From Actinomycetospora endophytica (GTDB lineage Bacteria > Actinomycetota > Actinomycetes > Mycobacteriales > Pseudonocardiaceae): 64,000 nt of DNA. Shown piece by piece: positions 49,824-59,107 of the stretch (the first letter of the stretch is position 1; each line of letters opens with the position of its first letter). The stretch is from NCBI RefSeq assembly GCF_021026375.1, contig NZ_JAJNDB010000002.1:124001-188000 (forward strand). The letters are read 5' to 3'. The notes beneath the pieces are model-generated. The model searched no databases. It was not told the origin of the DNA and saw only the letters and a program-made list of their open reading frames with translations. Made by a program: the position numbers and the translations under genes.

Positions 49824-51266
49824 CTATTCCGGCGTGAACAGTTCCGCGTGCCGGGGATCGCTGACCGGCAGCACGTGGCGCAGGCGCTCGACCAGCTCGG
49901 CGTCCTGGCGCCCCGCCGGCGTGCGCGCGAGTGCCCACAGCGCGGCCGTGTCGCCGCTGCGGAGCACGGCCGACCGCACCCCGACGTCGAGCTCGTCGCG
50001 CAGTGCGCGGATGCCCGGCGCGTCCGAGGTGGGCAGCAGCTCGCCGCGCCCGACGAGCTCGGTGTCGGGCAGCCGGCCCGCCCGGACCGCCTCCCGCAGC
50101 GTCAGGAAGTCGGCGTCGACGCGGGCCTCGAGCCGGTAGGGCCCCGTCCGCACCGCCCCGGTGCCGTTCGGGGTGCCCTCCAGCAGCGCCCGCAGCCGGT
50201 GCATCTCGGCGCGCACGGTGACCGGGTTGCCGCGCTCGCCGTAGAGCTCGACGGCGAGCGCGTCGGCCGTCAGCCCCTCGGGGTGCAGCGCCAGCAGCGC
50301 GAGCAGCTCGGCGTGGCGGGCGCTGAGCCGCACCGGGCGGCCGTCGAGGCGCGCGACCGGCCGTGGCACACCCAGGAACGGCAGCGCGAGCGTCGGGCGG
50401 TGCCGCACCGAGGACGCACGCTCCAGCCGGAGCAGCCAGCCCTCGGCGAGGGGCTCGAGCACGCCCTCGCCGTGCTCGCCGAGCCCGATCCGCTCGCCCG
50501 CGCCGGGTAGCGTGATCCGGTCGTCGATCCAGCCGTGCGGGGTCGCCGCGAGCACGCGGCCGGCCGGGCTGAGCAGGGCACCGGGCGCGTCGCCCAGCCC
50601 GGTGAGGTGCGGGAGGTTCCTGGCCCGCAGCCGCTCGTCCCGGATGGCCTGGCGGGTCGCGAGGTGGTTCTCGGCGAGCTTGGCCGCCGCCGACACCAGC
50701 GCCAGGGTGCTCGGGTGGAACGTGCGCACCGGACCGGTGAGGTCGACGGCGCCGACCGCCTCGCCGGAGTCCGGGTCGTGGATCGTGGCCGCGGCGCAGG
50801 TGAACCGGTGGTACTGCGCGACCAGGTGCTCGGAGGAGTGGATCTGGACGGGGGAGTCCGAGGCCAGCGTGGTGCCCATGGCGTTGGTGCCCGCGGAGTC
50901 CTCGCTCCACCGGAAGCCCTCGGCGAGCTCGAGGTCGTCCGCGATGTGCAGCATCCCAGCCGCGCCCTCGCGCCACAGGATGTGGCCCTGGGCATCGGTG
51001 ACGATCATGACGTGCATCGCCTCGTCGGCGATCTCGAGCAAGGTCGTCCGCAGGATCGGCAGCACCGGCGCCAGCGGGTGGGACTCCCGCACCGCGGCGA
51101 GCTCACGATCGTCGAAGACATGGGTCGGTGCCCCGTGATCGGGGTCGACGTGGGCCGCGAGCGAGCGGCGCCAGGAGTCCGAGACCACGTCCCGGGGCGC
51201 CACCTCGGCCGACCCGCCGGCCAGCACCGCATCGCGCACGCGCGCGAGGAGGGCCGCGCGCTCCAT
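49824..51266 (-). CDS. GAF-domain transcriptional regulator with C-terminal winged helix
   Basis: A 480-residue regulator. The N-terminal part (about residues 1-215) resembles the sensor half of AcoR-type activators (VSDSWRRSL, HIADDLELAEGFRWSEDSAG, GTNAMGTTL, then DLTGPVRTFHPSTLALVSAA). The sigma-54 AAA+ domain is absent. Instead, a C-terminal winged helix is seen (LLALLALHPEGLTADALAVE, then TVRAEMHRLRALLEG, about 330-385). The ATG at 51266 is chosen because GGGGAGA precedes it. It diverges from aldehyde dehydrogenase and probably senses an alcohol or aldehyde to control it. Confidence 0.83.
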   Translation of the reverse strand: MERAALLARVRDAVLAGGSAEVAPRDVVSDSWRRSLAAHVDPDHGAPTHVFDDRELAAVRESHPLAPVLPILRTTLLEIADEAMHVMIVTDAQGHILWREGAAGMLHIADDLELAEGFRWSEDSAGTNAMGTTLASDSPVQIHSSEHLVAQYHRFTCAAATIHDPDSGEAVGAVDLTGPVRTFHPSTLALVSAAAKLAENHLATRQAIRDERLRARNLPHLTGLGDAPGALLSPAGRVLAATPHGWIDDRITLPGAGERIGLGEHGEGVLEPLAEGWLLRLERASSVRHRPTLALPFLGVPRPVARLDGRPVRLSARHAELLALLALHPEGLTADALAVELYGERGNPVTVRAEMHRLRALLEGTPNGTGAVRTGPYRLEARVDADFLTLREAVRAGRLPDTELVGRGELLPTSDAPGIRALRDELDVGVRSAVLRSGDTAALWALARTPAGRQDAELVERLRHVLPVSDPRHAELFTPE

Positions 51267-51567
51267 GGGATCTCCCCAGATGAGTGCGTCGGCCCCGGAA
51301 CCCCTGAGACCTCTCGTCATCCACCACCTCGTGGAATCGTGTCGACCTTCCATCGTGCTCCCGGACTGCTAGTGAGGCAATCCTAACTCGATCGGTCCAG
51401 TGACCCGCATCTACGGATGTGACCCTCGCGTGAGCGCCGCGTCCGCGTGCAACGCGGCTGCAACCCCGGGCTTCCTAGCGTCCTACGTCACAGGTGGGCG
51501 CACATCGTGCGTCACATCGGCGGGCGGAAAGAGCCGCCTGCCAGGTCGAATATCGGGAGGATCAGGC
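51267..51567. promoter_or_regulatory. Divergent promoter region of regulator and aldehyde dehydrogenase
   Basis: A 301-bp gene-free interval. The direct repeat TGCAAC-GCGGC-TGCAAC (about 51449-51465) and related CGTCACA/GCGTCACAT words (about 51486-51520) are candidate binding sites. The aldehyde dehydrogenase ribosome site CGGGAGGA is at 51555-51562. Confidence 0.45.
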
Positions 51568-53091
<1,524 letters not shown>

Positions 53092-53137
53092 TCCCACCGA
53101 TCAGGACACGGTCCGGCCGGCAGGAGGAGGGGATCTC

Positions 53138-53578
53138 ATGACGCAGATCAGCACGAGTACCGACGTCACCGATCAGGTGCCGGAGGTGCCGGGCTCCGGG
53201 ACGACCGAACGGGTCGCCCTGTCCCCGCAGGCCTCCGAGCTCCTCGTGACGCTCACCGACATCCACGGCCCGCTGATGTTCCACCAGTCCGGCGGGTGCT
53301 GCGACGGCAGCGCCCCCATGTGCTACCCGGACGGTGAGTTCAAGATCGGCGGCCAGGACGTGCACCTCGGTGACCTCAAGGTCGAGGGCCTGGAGAAGCC
53401 GATCGGCTTCTACATGTCGGCCTCGCAGTTCGAGTACTGGAAGCACACCCACCTCACCGTCGACGTCGTCAAGGGACGCGGCAGCGGATTCTCGGTCGAG
53501 GCGCCGGAAGGCGTCCGGTTCATCATCCGCTCGCGGCTGTTCTCCGACGACGAATGGCGGGCCCTCGAGGGCCGGTGA
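53138..53578 (+). CDS. DUF779 protein (aldehyde dehydrogenase partner)
   Basis: A 146-residue protein. LMFHQSGGCCDGSAPMCYPD (about residues 47-66) has three cysteines in a conserved CC-x9-C-like pattern that could bind metal. FKIGGQDVHLGDLKVEGLEK and FYMSASQFEYWKHTHLTVDV follow. DUF779 genes typically sit beside ExaC-type aldehyde dehydrogenases, but the biochemical role is not known. GGAGGAGG precedes the ATG. It is followed by a strong terminator. Confidence 0.87.
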   Translation: MTQISTSTDVTDQVPEVPGSGTTERVALSPQASELLVTLTDIHGPLMFHQSGGCCDGSAPMCYPDGEFKIGGQDVHLGDLKVEGLEKPIGFYMSASQFEYWKHTHLTVDVVKGRGSGFSVEAPEGVRFIIRSRLFSDDEWRALEGR

Positions 53579-53598
53579 GCCTCCCGTAGCTCTCCACG

Positions 53599-53645
53599 CC
53601 GAAGGGCACCTCCGACCGCTCCGGGCGGCCGGAGGTGCCCTTCGG
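53599..53645. terminator. Terminator hairpin after DUF779 gene
   Basis: A perfect 16-bp stem, CCGAAGGGCACCTCCG (53599-53614) with its complement at 53630-53645, encloses a 15-base GC-rich loop. Confidence 0.75.
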
Positions 53646-53692
53646 TGCGTCACGACCCGTTCTCGACCCATCTCGACGAGGAGATAGAACGA

Positions 53693-54292
53693 ATGACCAC
53701 CCCGAGCGCGACCCTGCGTGAACTCACCGGCATGTCCGGGGACCCGGCCTCGCTGACCGGCTCCGCGCTGATCATGATCGACCTCCAGAACACCTACACC
53801 CAGGGCGTGATGGCGCTCGAGAACGTCGACCCGGCCATCGAGCAGGCCGCGCGGCTGCTCGACCGGGCCCGGTCGGCCGGCTCGACGATCGTCCACGTCC
53901 AGCACGAGGCGGGCGCGGGCACGCCGTACGACACGAACGCCGAGATCGGCGCGATCGTCGACGCCGTGGCCCCGAAGCCGGGCGAGCACCGGGTCGTCAA
54001 GAACCTCCCCAGCTCGTTCGTCGGCACCGACCTCGAGGAGTACCTGCGCGGCGCGGGCGTCACGAACCTGGTCCTCGCCGGGTTCATGACGCACATGTGC
54101 GTGAACTCGACGGCGCGCAGCGCGTTCAACCTCGGATTCGCCCCGACGGTCGTCGCGGGCGCCACCGCGACGCGGGCCCTGCCGGGTCCGGACGGCACCG
54201 TGCCCGCCTCCTCGCTGCAGCAGGCGAGCCTCGCGGCGCTCTCCGACATGTTCGCCGTGGTCGTGCACGACGAGTCCTCGGTTCCCGACTGA
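53693..54292 (+). CDS. Cysteine hydrolase (isochorismatase-like)
   Basis: A 199-residue protein of the isochorismatase-like hydrolase superfamily. The catalytic triad is recognisable: Asp30 in LIMIDLQNTY, Lys103 in RVVKNLPSSF and Cys136 in FMTHMCVNST. Members include nicotinamidase, N-carbamoylsarcosine amidase and others, so the substrate is open. The ATG at 53693 is chosen because GAGGAG lies upstream; an earlier ATG falls in the terminator arm. It stands alone between two terminators. Confidence 0.86.
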   Translation: MTTPSATLRELTGMSGDPASLTGSALIMIDLQNTYTQGVMALENVDPAIEQAARLLDRARSAGSTIVHVQHEAGAGTPYDTNAEIGAIVDAVAPKPGEHRVVKNLPSSFVGTDLEEYLRGAGVTNLVLAGFMTHMCVNSTARSAFNLGFAPTVVAGATATRALPGPDGTVPASSLQQASLAALSDMFAVVVHDESSVPD

Positions 54293-54302
54293 GCAGCTCA
54301 GC

Positions 54303-54335
54303 GCACCCCGCCGCGGGAAATCCGTGGCGGGGTGC
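54303..54335. terminator. Terminator hairpin before lsr2
   Basis: GCACCCCGCC (54303-54312) pairs with GGCGGGGTGC (54326-54335) around a 13-base loop, shortly after the cysteine hydrolase stop. Confidence 0.65.
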
Positions 54336-54378
54336 GGCACACGATTCCCGTGAGGTCGGCGTGATCGGCCGGGTCGAC

Positions 54379-54408
54379 TCGACACGGCGTGGTCGGCACA
54401 TTTACGCT
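54379..54408 (+). promoter_or_regulatory. Candidate lsr2 promoter
   Basis: TCGACA (54379-54384) and TACGCT (54403-54408) are separated by 18 bp and fit a vegetative-type promoter, about 80 bp before the lsr2 start. The region is AT-richer than its surroundings, as often seen for autoregulated lsr2. Confidence 0.4.
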
Positions 54409-54487
54409 CCGCCGCGAACCATTCCGGTAGTGCGGCGCGTCTCGCCGTCATGCCGGCCTCATCGGGGGTCGTGGAAGGAATTGCCGC

Positions 54488-54856
54488 GTGGCGCAGAAAG
54501 TGGTCGTGTCCCTCGTGGACGACCTGGACGAGACCGAGGCCGACGAGACGGTCGAGTTCGGGATCGACGGGGCCACCTACGAGATCGACCTGTCCGACTC
54601 GAACGCCGCGAAGCTGCGTGACATCCTCGCGGACTACGTCGCGCACTCCCGGCGGTTGTCCGGCCGCCGGCGCTCGTCGCGTGGCGCGGCTCCGGCCTCG
54701 GGAGCGACCACGCGCCGCGGCGGTGGCCGCGCGTCGGTCGACCGCGAGCAGAACCAGGCGATCCGGGAATGGGCCCGCAAGCAGGGCATGACGGTCTCCG
54801 AACGCGGCCGCATTCCCTCCGAGGTCAGCGAGGCCTACCACAAGGCACATTCCTGA
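54488..54856 (+). CDS. lsr2: Lsr2 nucleoid-associated protein
   Basis: A 122-residue H-NS-like silencer of AT-rich, often horizontally acquired DNA. The N-terminal dimerisation domain (about residues 1-60: [20 protein letters not shown], then [18 protein letters not shown]) is followed by a basic linker and the C-terminal domain [20 protein letters not shown], whose RGR clamp enters the AT-rich minor groove. It lies between the aldehyde cassette and a TetR gene. In mycobacteria it follows lysS and precedes clpC1; here three extra operons separate it from clpC. Confidence 0.95.
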   Translation: MAQKVVVSLVDDLDETEADETVEFGIDGATYEIDLSDSNAAKLRDILADYVAHSRRLSGRRRSSRGAAPASGATTRRGGGRASVDREQNQAIREWARKQGMTVSERGRIPSEVSEAYHKAHS

Positions 54857-54926
54857 TCTGTCTTTCCGGAGGGGTCCCCTCGACGGTGCGACACGGGCTG
54901 TCGGAGATCCGTGTCACCATGGAGGG

Positions 54927-55547
54927 GTGTCGCCCGCCGTCAGGACCTATCGCGGGGCCAGCGCGGAGGAACGCCGCACGGATCGCCGGGCCCGCCTCCT
55001 CTCGGGTGCGCTCGACGTCGTCGGCGGGGTCGGCGTCGTGGGCCTCACGGTCGAGGCCGTGTGCGCCCGCGCGGGCCTGACGAAGCGGTACTTCTACGAG
55101 GCCTTCGCCGACCGCGACGCCGTGCTCGCCGCCCTGGCCGACGACGTCTACGCCGGCCTGCACGGGGCGATCGTGGCGTCGCTGCGCGAGGTGGACGGCG
55201 ACACCCGCGCCCGGGCGACCCGGGCCGTGGAGGTGTTCACCGAGACCCTCGACGGCAACCCGGCGGTCGCGCGCCTCTACGCCGAGTCGCCCGGCCAGCC
55301 GCGTCTCCTGGCCCGGCGGGACGACGCGGTCGACGAGTTCGCCGACCTGGTCCTCGACGAGGTGCTCCGGCTGCGCCCCGAGGACCGTGAGCGGCTGCGG
55401 ACGGCCGCGGTGTTCGTCGTGGCCGGGACGACCCACCTGGTCACCCGGTGGCTGGCCGGCGGGGTGCCCCTGGAACGGCTCGAACTGGTCGAGCAGATCA
55501 CCCGGACCGGGACCGGGGCGCTGCTCGCCCGGGAACCGACGGCGTGA
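54927..55547 (+). CDS. TetR-family transcriptional regulator
   Basis: A 206-residue repressor. RARLLSGALDVVGGVGVVGL and TVEAVCARAGLTKRYFYEAF (about residues 21-61) form the N-terminal helix-turn-helix, with the recognition helix AGLTKRYFYEAF. The rest is a helical ligand domain. The target is not obvious; the nearest divergent or adjacent genes are lsr2 upstream and the convergent GNAT gene 4 bp downstream. The GTG start follows GGAGGGG. Confidence 0.85.
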   Translation: MSPAVRTYRGASAEERRTDRRARLLSGALDVVGGVGVVGLTVEAVCARAGLTKRYFYEAFADRDAVLAALADDVYAGLHGAIVASLREVDGDTRARATRAVEVFTETLDGNPAVARLYAESPGQPRLLARRDDAVDEFADLVLDEVLRLRPEDRERLRTAAVFVVAGTTHLVTRWLAGGVPLERLELVEQITRTGTGALLAREPTA

Positions 55548-55551
55548 CGGC

Positions 55552-56037
55552 TCAGAGGGCCCGGTACATGACGTGCAGGCCGACCCGGCCCGCCGTCGGG
55601 TGCGTGAACGCCTCGGGGACCGTGCCGACGATCGCGAACCCCTCCTGCTCGTAGAGCCGCACCGCGTGGACGTTGGTCGCGACGACCGCGTTGAACACCA
55701 TCCCGGCGTAGCCGTCGGCGCGGGCCGTCTCCAGCGCGGCGCGCACGAGCGCGCGCCCGACCCCGCGGCCGCGGACGTCCGGCGCGACCAGGAAGCTCGC
55801 GTTCGCGACGTGGCGACCGGGCCCGTCGCGGTTCGGCCCCATGCTGACGGTGCCGAGCACGGCCTCGCCGTCGGCTGCGACCAGCACCCGTCCCGGCGGG
55901 GGACGCAGCCACGCGCGCCGGCCGCTCTCCTCGGTCATCCCCGGGTCGTAGGCGTAGGTGTCGCCGTCACGGGCGGCCCCGGCGACGAGCGCCCAGACCT
56001 GCGGCCAGTCGTGGTCGGCGAACGCCCGGACGTCCAT
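55552..56037 (-). CDS. GNAT-family N-acetyltransferase
   Basis: A 161-residue acetyl-CoA-dependent acyltransferase. VLGTVSMGPNRDG and the acetyl-CoA-binding stretch FLVAPDVRGRGVGRALVRAA (about residues 82-101, R-G-x-G-x-A) are clear, and NVHAVRLYEQEGFAIVGTVP is the last motif. The acceptor is unknown. The ATG overlaps the prs stop by one base (TGATG), so the gene is last in the minus-strand unit marR-prs-GNAT. Confidence 0.85.
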   Translation of the reverse strand: MDVRAFADHDWPQVWALVAGAARDGDTYAYDPGMTEESGRRAWLRPPPGRVLVAADGEAVLGTVSMGPNRDGPGRHVANASFLVAPDVRGRGVGRALVRAALETARADGYAGMVFNAVVATNVHAVRLYEQEGFAIVGTVPEAFTHPTAGRVGLHVMYRAL

Positions 56038-57023
56038 CAGCGGTCCGGCCCCGCGAGCTCGGCCCCGGCGGGGTCGAACAGGACGCTCACCGACTCGCCG
56101 TTGTGGATCCGTCGCATCGCCTCGGCGAGGGCGGGCGCGACGGAGACGACCGTGAGCTTGTCGGTCCCGTGGGCCGACGGGCTCGGCACGGTGTCGGTGC
56201 AGAAGATCTCGGTGACGTCGTCGCGCGCGGCGATCCGGTCGAGGGCGCCCTCGGTGAACAGTCCGTGGGTGCACCCCACCCGCACCGACGCGACGTGGAG
56301 ATCCCGCAGCCGGTCGAGCAGCTCGATGATCGTCGAGCCGCGGGCGATCTCGTCGTCGAGCACGATCACGTCGCGGCCCTCGACGTCGCCGATGATCGAC
56401 GAGATCTCGACCCGGTCGTCCGGCATCCGCTGCTTGGCCGCCGCCGCGACCGGGAGCGGGCGCCCCGGCTCCCCGAGGATGCGGGCGAACGAGCTGGCCT
56501 CCTTGGCGTTGCCGAGGTCGGGGGACATCACGACGGCGTTGGAGAGGTCCACGCCGCGCAGGTGGCCGGCCAGCTCGTAGAGCGCGTGCAGGTGGTCCAC
56601 CGGGACCGAGAAGAAGCCGTGCACCTGGGGCGAGTGCAGCGTCGTCGCGAGGATCCGGTCCGCGCCCGCGGCGACGATCTGGTCGGCGACCAGCCGCCCG
56701 CCGATCGAGATGCGCGGGGCGTCCTTCTTGTCCGAGCGCGCGTACGCGTAGTGCGGCATGACGACCGTGATCCGCGCGGCCGACGCGCCCCGGGCCGCGT
56801 CGATCATGAGCAGCAGCTCGACGAGGTGCTCCTGGACCGGCGGGACCAGCGGCTGGACGAGGAACACGTCGCGCTCGCGGCAGTTGGCCTGGAGCTGGAC
56901 CTCGAGGCAGTCGTTGGTGAAGCGGGTCAGCCGCGAGGGGGAGAGCGGCACGTCGAGCTGGCGGCAGATCGCCTGGGCCAGCTCCGGGTGCGCCGAACCG
57001 GAGAAGATCGTCATGTCCCGCAC
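56037..57023 (-). CDS. Ribose-phosphate pyrophosphokinase, divergent paralogue
   Basis: A 328-residue PRPP synthetase-family protein. TIFSGSAHPELAQAICRQLD, RFTNDCLEVQLQANCRERDV and VVMPHYAYARSDKKDAPRIS follow the Prs pattern. The PRPP loop, however, reads VIVLDDEIARGSTI instead of the usual DD-M/I-I-D-T-G/A-GT, and the ATP-site R-x-D/E-x-K is shifted. It is probably not the housekeeping copy, which usually lies near glmU. The GTG at 57023, with GGAG 7 bp before it, is chosen; an ATG at 57014 is also possible. It overlaps marR by 13 bp and GNAT by 1 bp. Confidence 0.82.
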   Translation of the reverse strand: MRDMTIFSGSAHPELAQAICRQLDVPLSPSRLTRFTNDCLEVQLQANCRERDVFLVQPLVPPVQEHLVELLLMIDAARGASAARITVVMPHYAYARSDKKDAPRISIGGRLVADQIVAAGADRILATTLHSPQVHGFFSVPVDHLHALYELAGHLRGVDLSNAVVMSPDLGNAKEASSFARILGEPGRPLPVAAAAKQRMPDDRVEISSIIGDVEGRDVIVLDDEIARGSTIIELLDRLRDLHVASVRVGCTHGLFTEGALDRIAARDDVTEIFCTDTVPSPSAHGTDKLTVVSVAPALAEAMRRIHNGESVSVLFDPAGAELAGPDR

Positions 57024-57517
57024 GGCGGAGCTCCCTGGGGTCCACGGTCGTCGTCCGGGAGGTCACGGTAGCCCGGGTGCACGCCGGGGGTGAGGCCCTC
57101 CGCGGCCGCGACGCGACCCAGCAGCCCGGCGAGCGAGCGCCGCTCCTCCGGGGAGAGCGGGGCCAGCAGGTCGGCCTCGTGCTCCGCGGCGAGCCGGCCG
57201 AGGTCGGCGAGCAGTTCCTCGCCCGCCGGCGTGAGGTGGACCGCGTACAGCCGCCGGTCGTCGGGGTTGCGCCGCCGTTCCAGCACGCCGCGCTTCTCCA
57301 GGGCGTCCACGAGCGCGACGAGCCGCGTCGCCGGGGTCCCCAGCTGTGCGGCCAGCGCCTGCTGGCTGCGTCCCGGCTCCTGCGCGACGGCGCGGATCAG
57401 CCCGGACTGCGGCGGCGTGAGGTCCACCGCCGACACCCGGTCGGCGAAGCGGCGCGCGGCGTGGGTGCCGAGCTGGGTGAGCAGGAACGCCGCTCCGGTC
57501 GGCCGTCGTTCGTCCAC
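57011..57517 (-). CDS. MarR-family transcriptional regulator
   Basis: A 168-residue winged-helix regulator. PGRSQQALAAQLGTPATRLV (about residues 51-70) is the DNA-reading helix-turn-helix, and GVLERRRNPDDRRLYAVHLT (about 82-101) is the wing with the D-D-R-R motif. It heads the minus-strand unit with the Prs-like gene and the GNAT gene, and diverges from the membrane protein at 57602. The 84-bp gap between them is AT-rich, with ACAACTTGT near 57575, a plausible operator. Confidence 0.86.
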   Translation of the reverse strand: MDERRPTGAAFLLTQLGTHAARRFADRVSAVDLTPPQSGLIRAVAQEPGRSQQALAAQLGTPATRLVALVDALEKRGVLERRRNPDDRRLYAVHLTPAGEELLADLGRLAAEHEADLLAPLSPEERRSLAGLLGRVAAAEGLTPGVHPGYRDLPDDDRGPQGAPPCGT

Positions 57518-57601
57518 GGACCGAACGGTACCTCTTGACGGATCGTATCTCCGAGTCAACGATGACAACTTGTAACGATTCTTCCAGCGAAGGAACCCGT
57601 G

Positions 57602-58303
57602 ATGACGTCCGACGCCGTCCCCACCCACGCCCGCCGCGGCGGGCCACCCCTTCTCGCGCCCGCCCTGGCCTGGGCCGCGCTGACCGTCGCGGCCGCGGTG
57701 CTGCATCCCGGCACCCGTCCGGACGCGGACCCGGCGACCACGCTCGCGCTGCTGCGCGACCACGTCGTCGCCGCGCAGCTGTCGGCGACCCTCCTGCTGG
57801 CGTCCGCGGTGCCGCTGGCGGTGTGGGTCGCGGCCGTCCACCACCGGCTGCACCGGCTCGGCCTGCGGGTGGCCGGCCCGACGCTCGGGCTCGCCGGCGG
57901 GCTCCTCGCCGCCGGGATGCTCGCGCTCTCCGGTGTCGCGGCCTGGGCGGGCGCCGCCCTCGCCGCCCTCCCCGGCGACCCGAGCGCCGCCGTCGTCGGG
58001 ATGAACCAGCTGTCCTTCGCCGCCGGCGGGGCCGGCTTCGTCGTCGCCTTCGGTCTGCTCATCGCGGGCGTCTCGGTGCCGACGCTGCTGGGGCGGACGG
58101 TGCCGTCGCCGCTCGCGTGGGCCGGGCTGGTGCTGGCCGCCGTCGCGGTGGTGGCCGTGCTGTCGCTGGTGGTGCCGCCGCTGCAGTACCTGCTCCCCGT
58201 GGTGCGCTTCGGCGGGCTGATCTGGCTGGTGTGGGTCAGCGCCGTGCTGCCGGTGACCCGGCGTCGGGTCGCCGAGGCCCGCGACCCGGAGCCGGTCCGA
58301 TGA
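57602..58303 (+). CDS. DUF4386-like membrane protein
   Basis: A 233-residue protein with about six hydrophobic helices. The pattern (LLAPALAWAALTVAAAVLHP, LLLASAVPLAVWVAAVHHRL, and LAWAGLVLAAVAVVAVLSLV near the end) resembles DUF4386-type membrane proteins of unknown function. The ATG has GAAGGA 7 bp upstream; a GTG directly before it is an alternative. It overlaps the next gene by 4 bp and is divergent from a MarR regulator that probably controls it. Confidence 0.68.
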   Translation: MTSDAVPTHARRGGPPLLAPALAWAALTVAAAVLHPGTRPDADPATTLALLRDHVVAAQLSATLLLASAVPLAVWVAAVHHRLHRLGLRVAGPTLGLAGGLLAAGMLALSGVAAWAGAALAALPGDPSAAVVGMNQLSFAAGGAGFVVAFGLLIAGVSVPTLLGRTVPSPLAWAGLVLAAVAVVAVLSLVVPPLQYLLPVVRFGGLIWLVWVSAVLPVTRRRVAEARDPEPVR

Positions 58304-58674
58304 GCGCCGAGGTCGAGGACGTCGTGCGCCGCTGGGAGGCGGCCGAGGCCTCGGGCGACGACGCGGCGACGGCCGGGTTGCTGGCCGACGACTTCCTCGC
58401 CGTCGGGCCGGTCGGGTTCGTCCTCGACGGCCCGGCGTGGCGGCGCCGGCACCGCGACGGACTGCGTGTGGAGTCGGTCACCCTCGCCGTCGGGACGACC
58501 CGGGTGCGGGGCGACACGGCCCTCGTCGTCGGGGTGCAGGACCAGCGCGCGAGCTACGGCGGGCACCGGGCCGACGGCCGGTTCCGGATCACCCTGGTGC
58601 TGCGCCGCGACGACGGGCGGTGGCGGGTGCTCGGGCTCCACCTGTCCGGGCCGATCCCGGAGGGAGTGGCGTGA
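58300..58674 (+). CDS. NTF2-like (SnoaL/DUF4440) family protein
   Basis: A 124-residue protein of the cone-shaped NTF2-like fold. VVRRWEAAEASGDDAATAGL, LLADDFLAVGPVGFVLDGPA and RFRITLVLRRDDGRWRVLGL are the typical opening helix, strand and final strands. Such proteins may be enzymes or ligand-binding proteins; the substrate cannot be inferred. The ATG overlaps the membrane protein's stop (ATGA), so the two are co-translated. Confidence 0.8.
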   Translation: MSAEVEDVVRRWEAAEASGDDAATAGLLADDFLAVGPVGFVLDGPAWRRRHRDGLRVESVTLAVGTTRVRGDTALVVGVQDQRASYGGHRADGRFRITLVLRRDDGRWRVLGLHLSGPIPEGVA

Positions 58675-59107
58675 CGGCCGTCGTCGGGTGGGGCCGGTGA
58701 GGTCCGGGTCGGGGTGGGGCGCGTGCAGCATCTGCCCGCGGCGCCGGAACTTCCCCGGGCATCGCCCGATCCGGGCGTTCTCCCTCCGCGAACGCCTTCC
58801 CGGAACAGTGGTCCAGTTGGCATCGTTGGCAACGACACGGTGACCAGGCGGTGACCGTGCGGGGCGGGCACGAGCCCGCTCCGACCACGCACGACCACCG
58901 AAGATCGACGTGTCCGCCGTCACGGTGCCGCAACCAGCGACACCCGGTGGCGGCGCCCGCGACCGATACGATGGTCGTACGGTGTCGAGTCATCGCGCTC
59001 CGGGTGCGCCCGGGTCGCGGGGGCACCAGCCAGGGTCCGTGCGGGCCGTGTCGGCAACGACGGGGCGGTGCGCGGGAGTCCGCCGGCGCAGCAGTCAGGA
59101 GTGACGG
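58675..59107 (+). promoter_or_regulatory. Gene-free interval and promoter region of clpC
   Basis: A 433-bp gap without a convincing gene. Symmetric words include TACGA-TGG-TCGTA (58967-58979). GGCGTTC and GAACGCC occur near 58775-58795 and recall ClgR-type sites, a weak match. The direct repeats GTTGGCA and CGGTGACC occur near 58815-58855. GTCAGGAG is the ribosome site of clpC. Confidence 0.4.
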
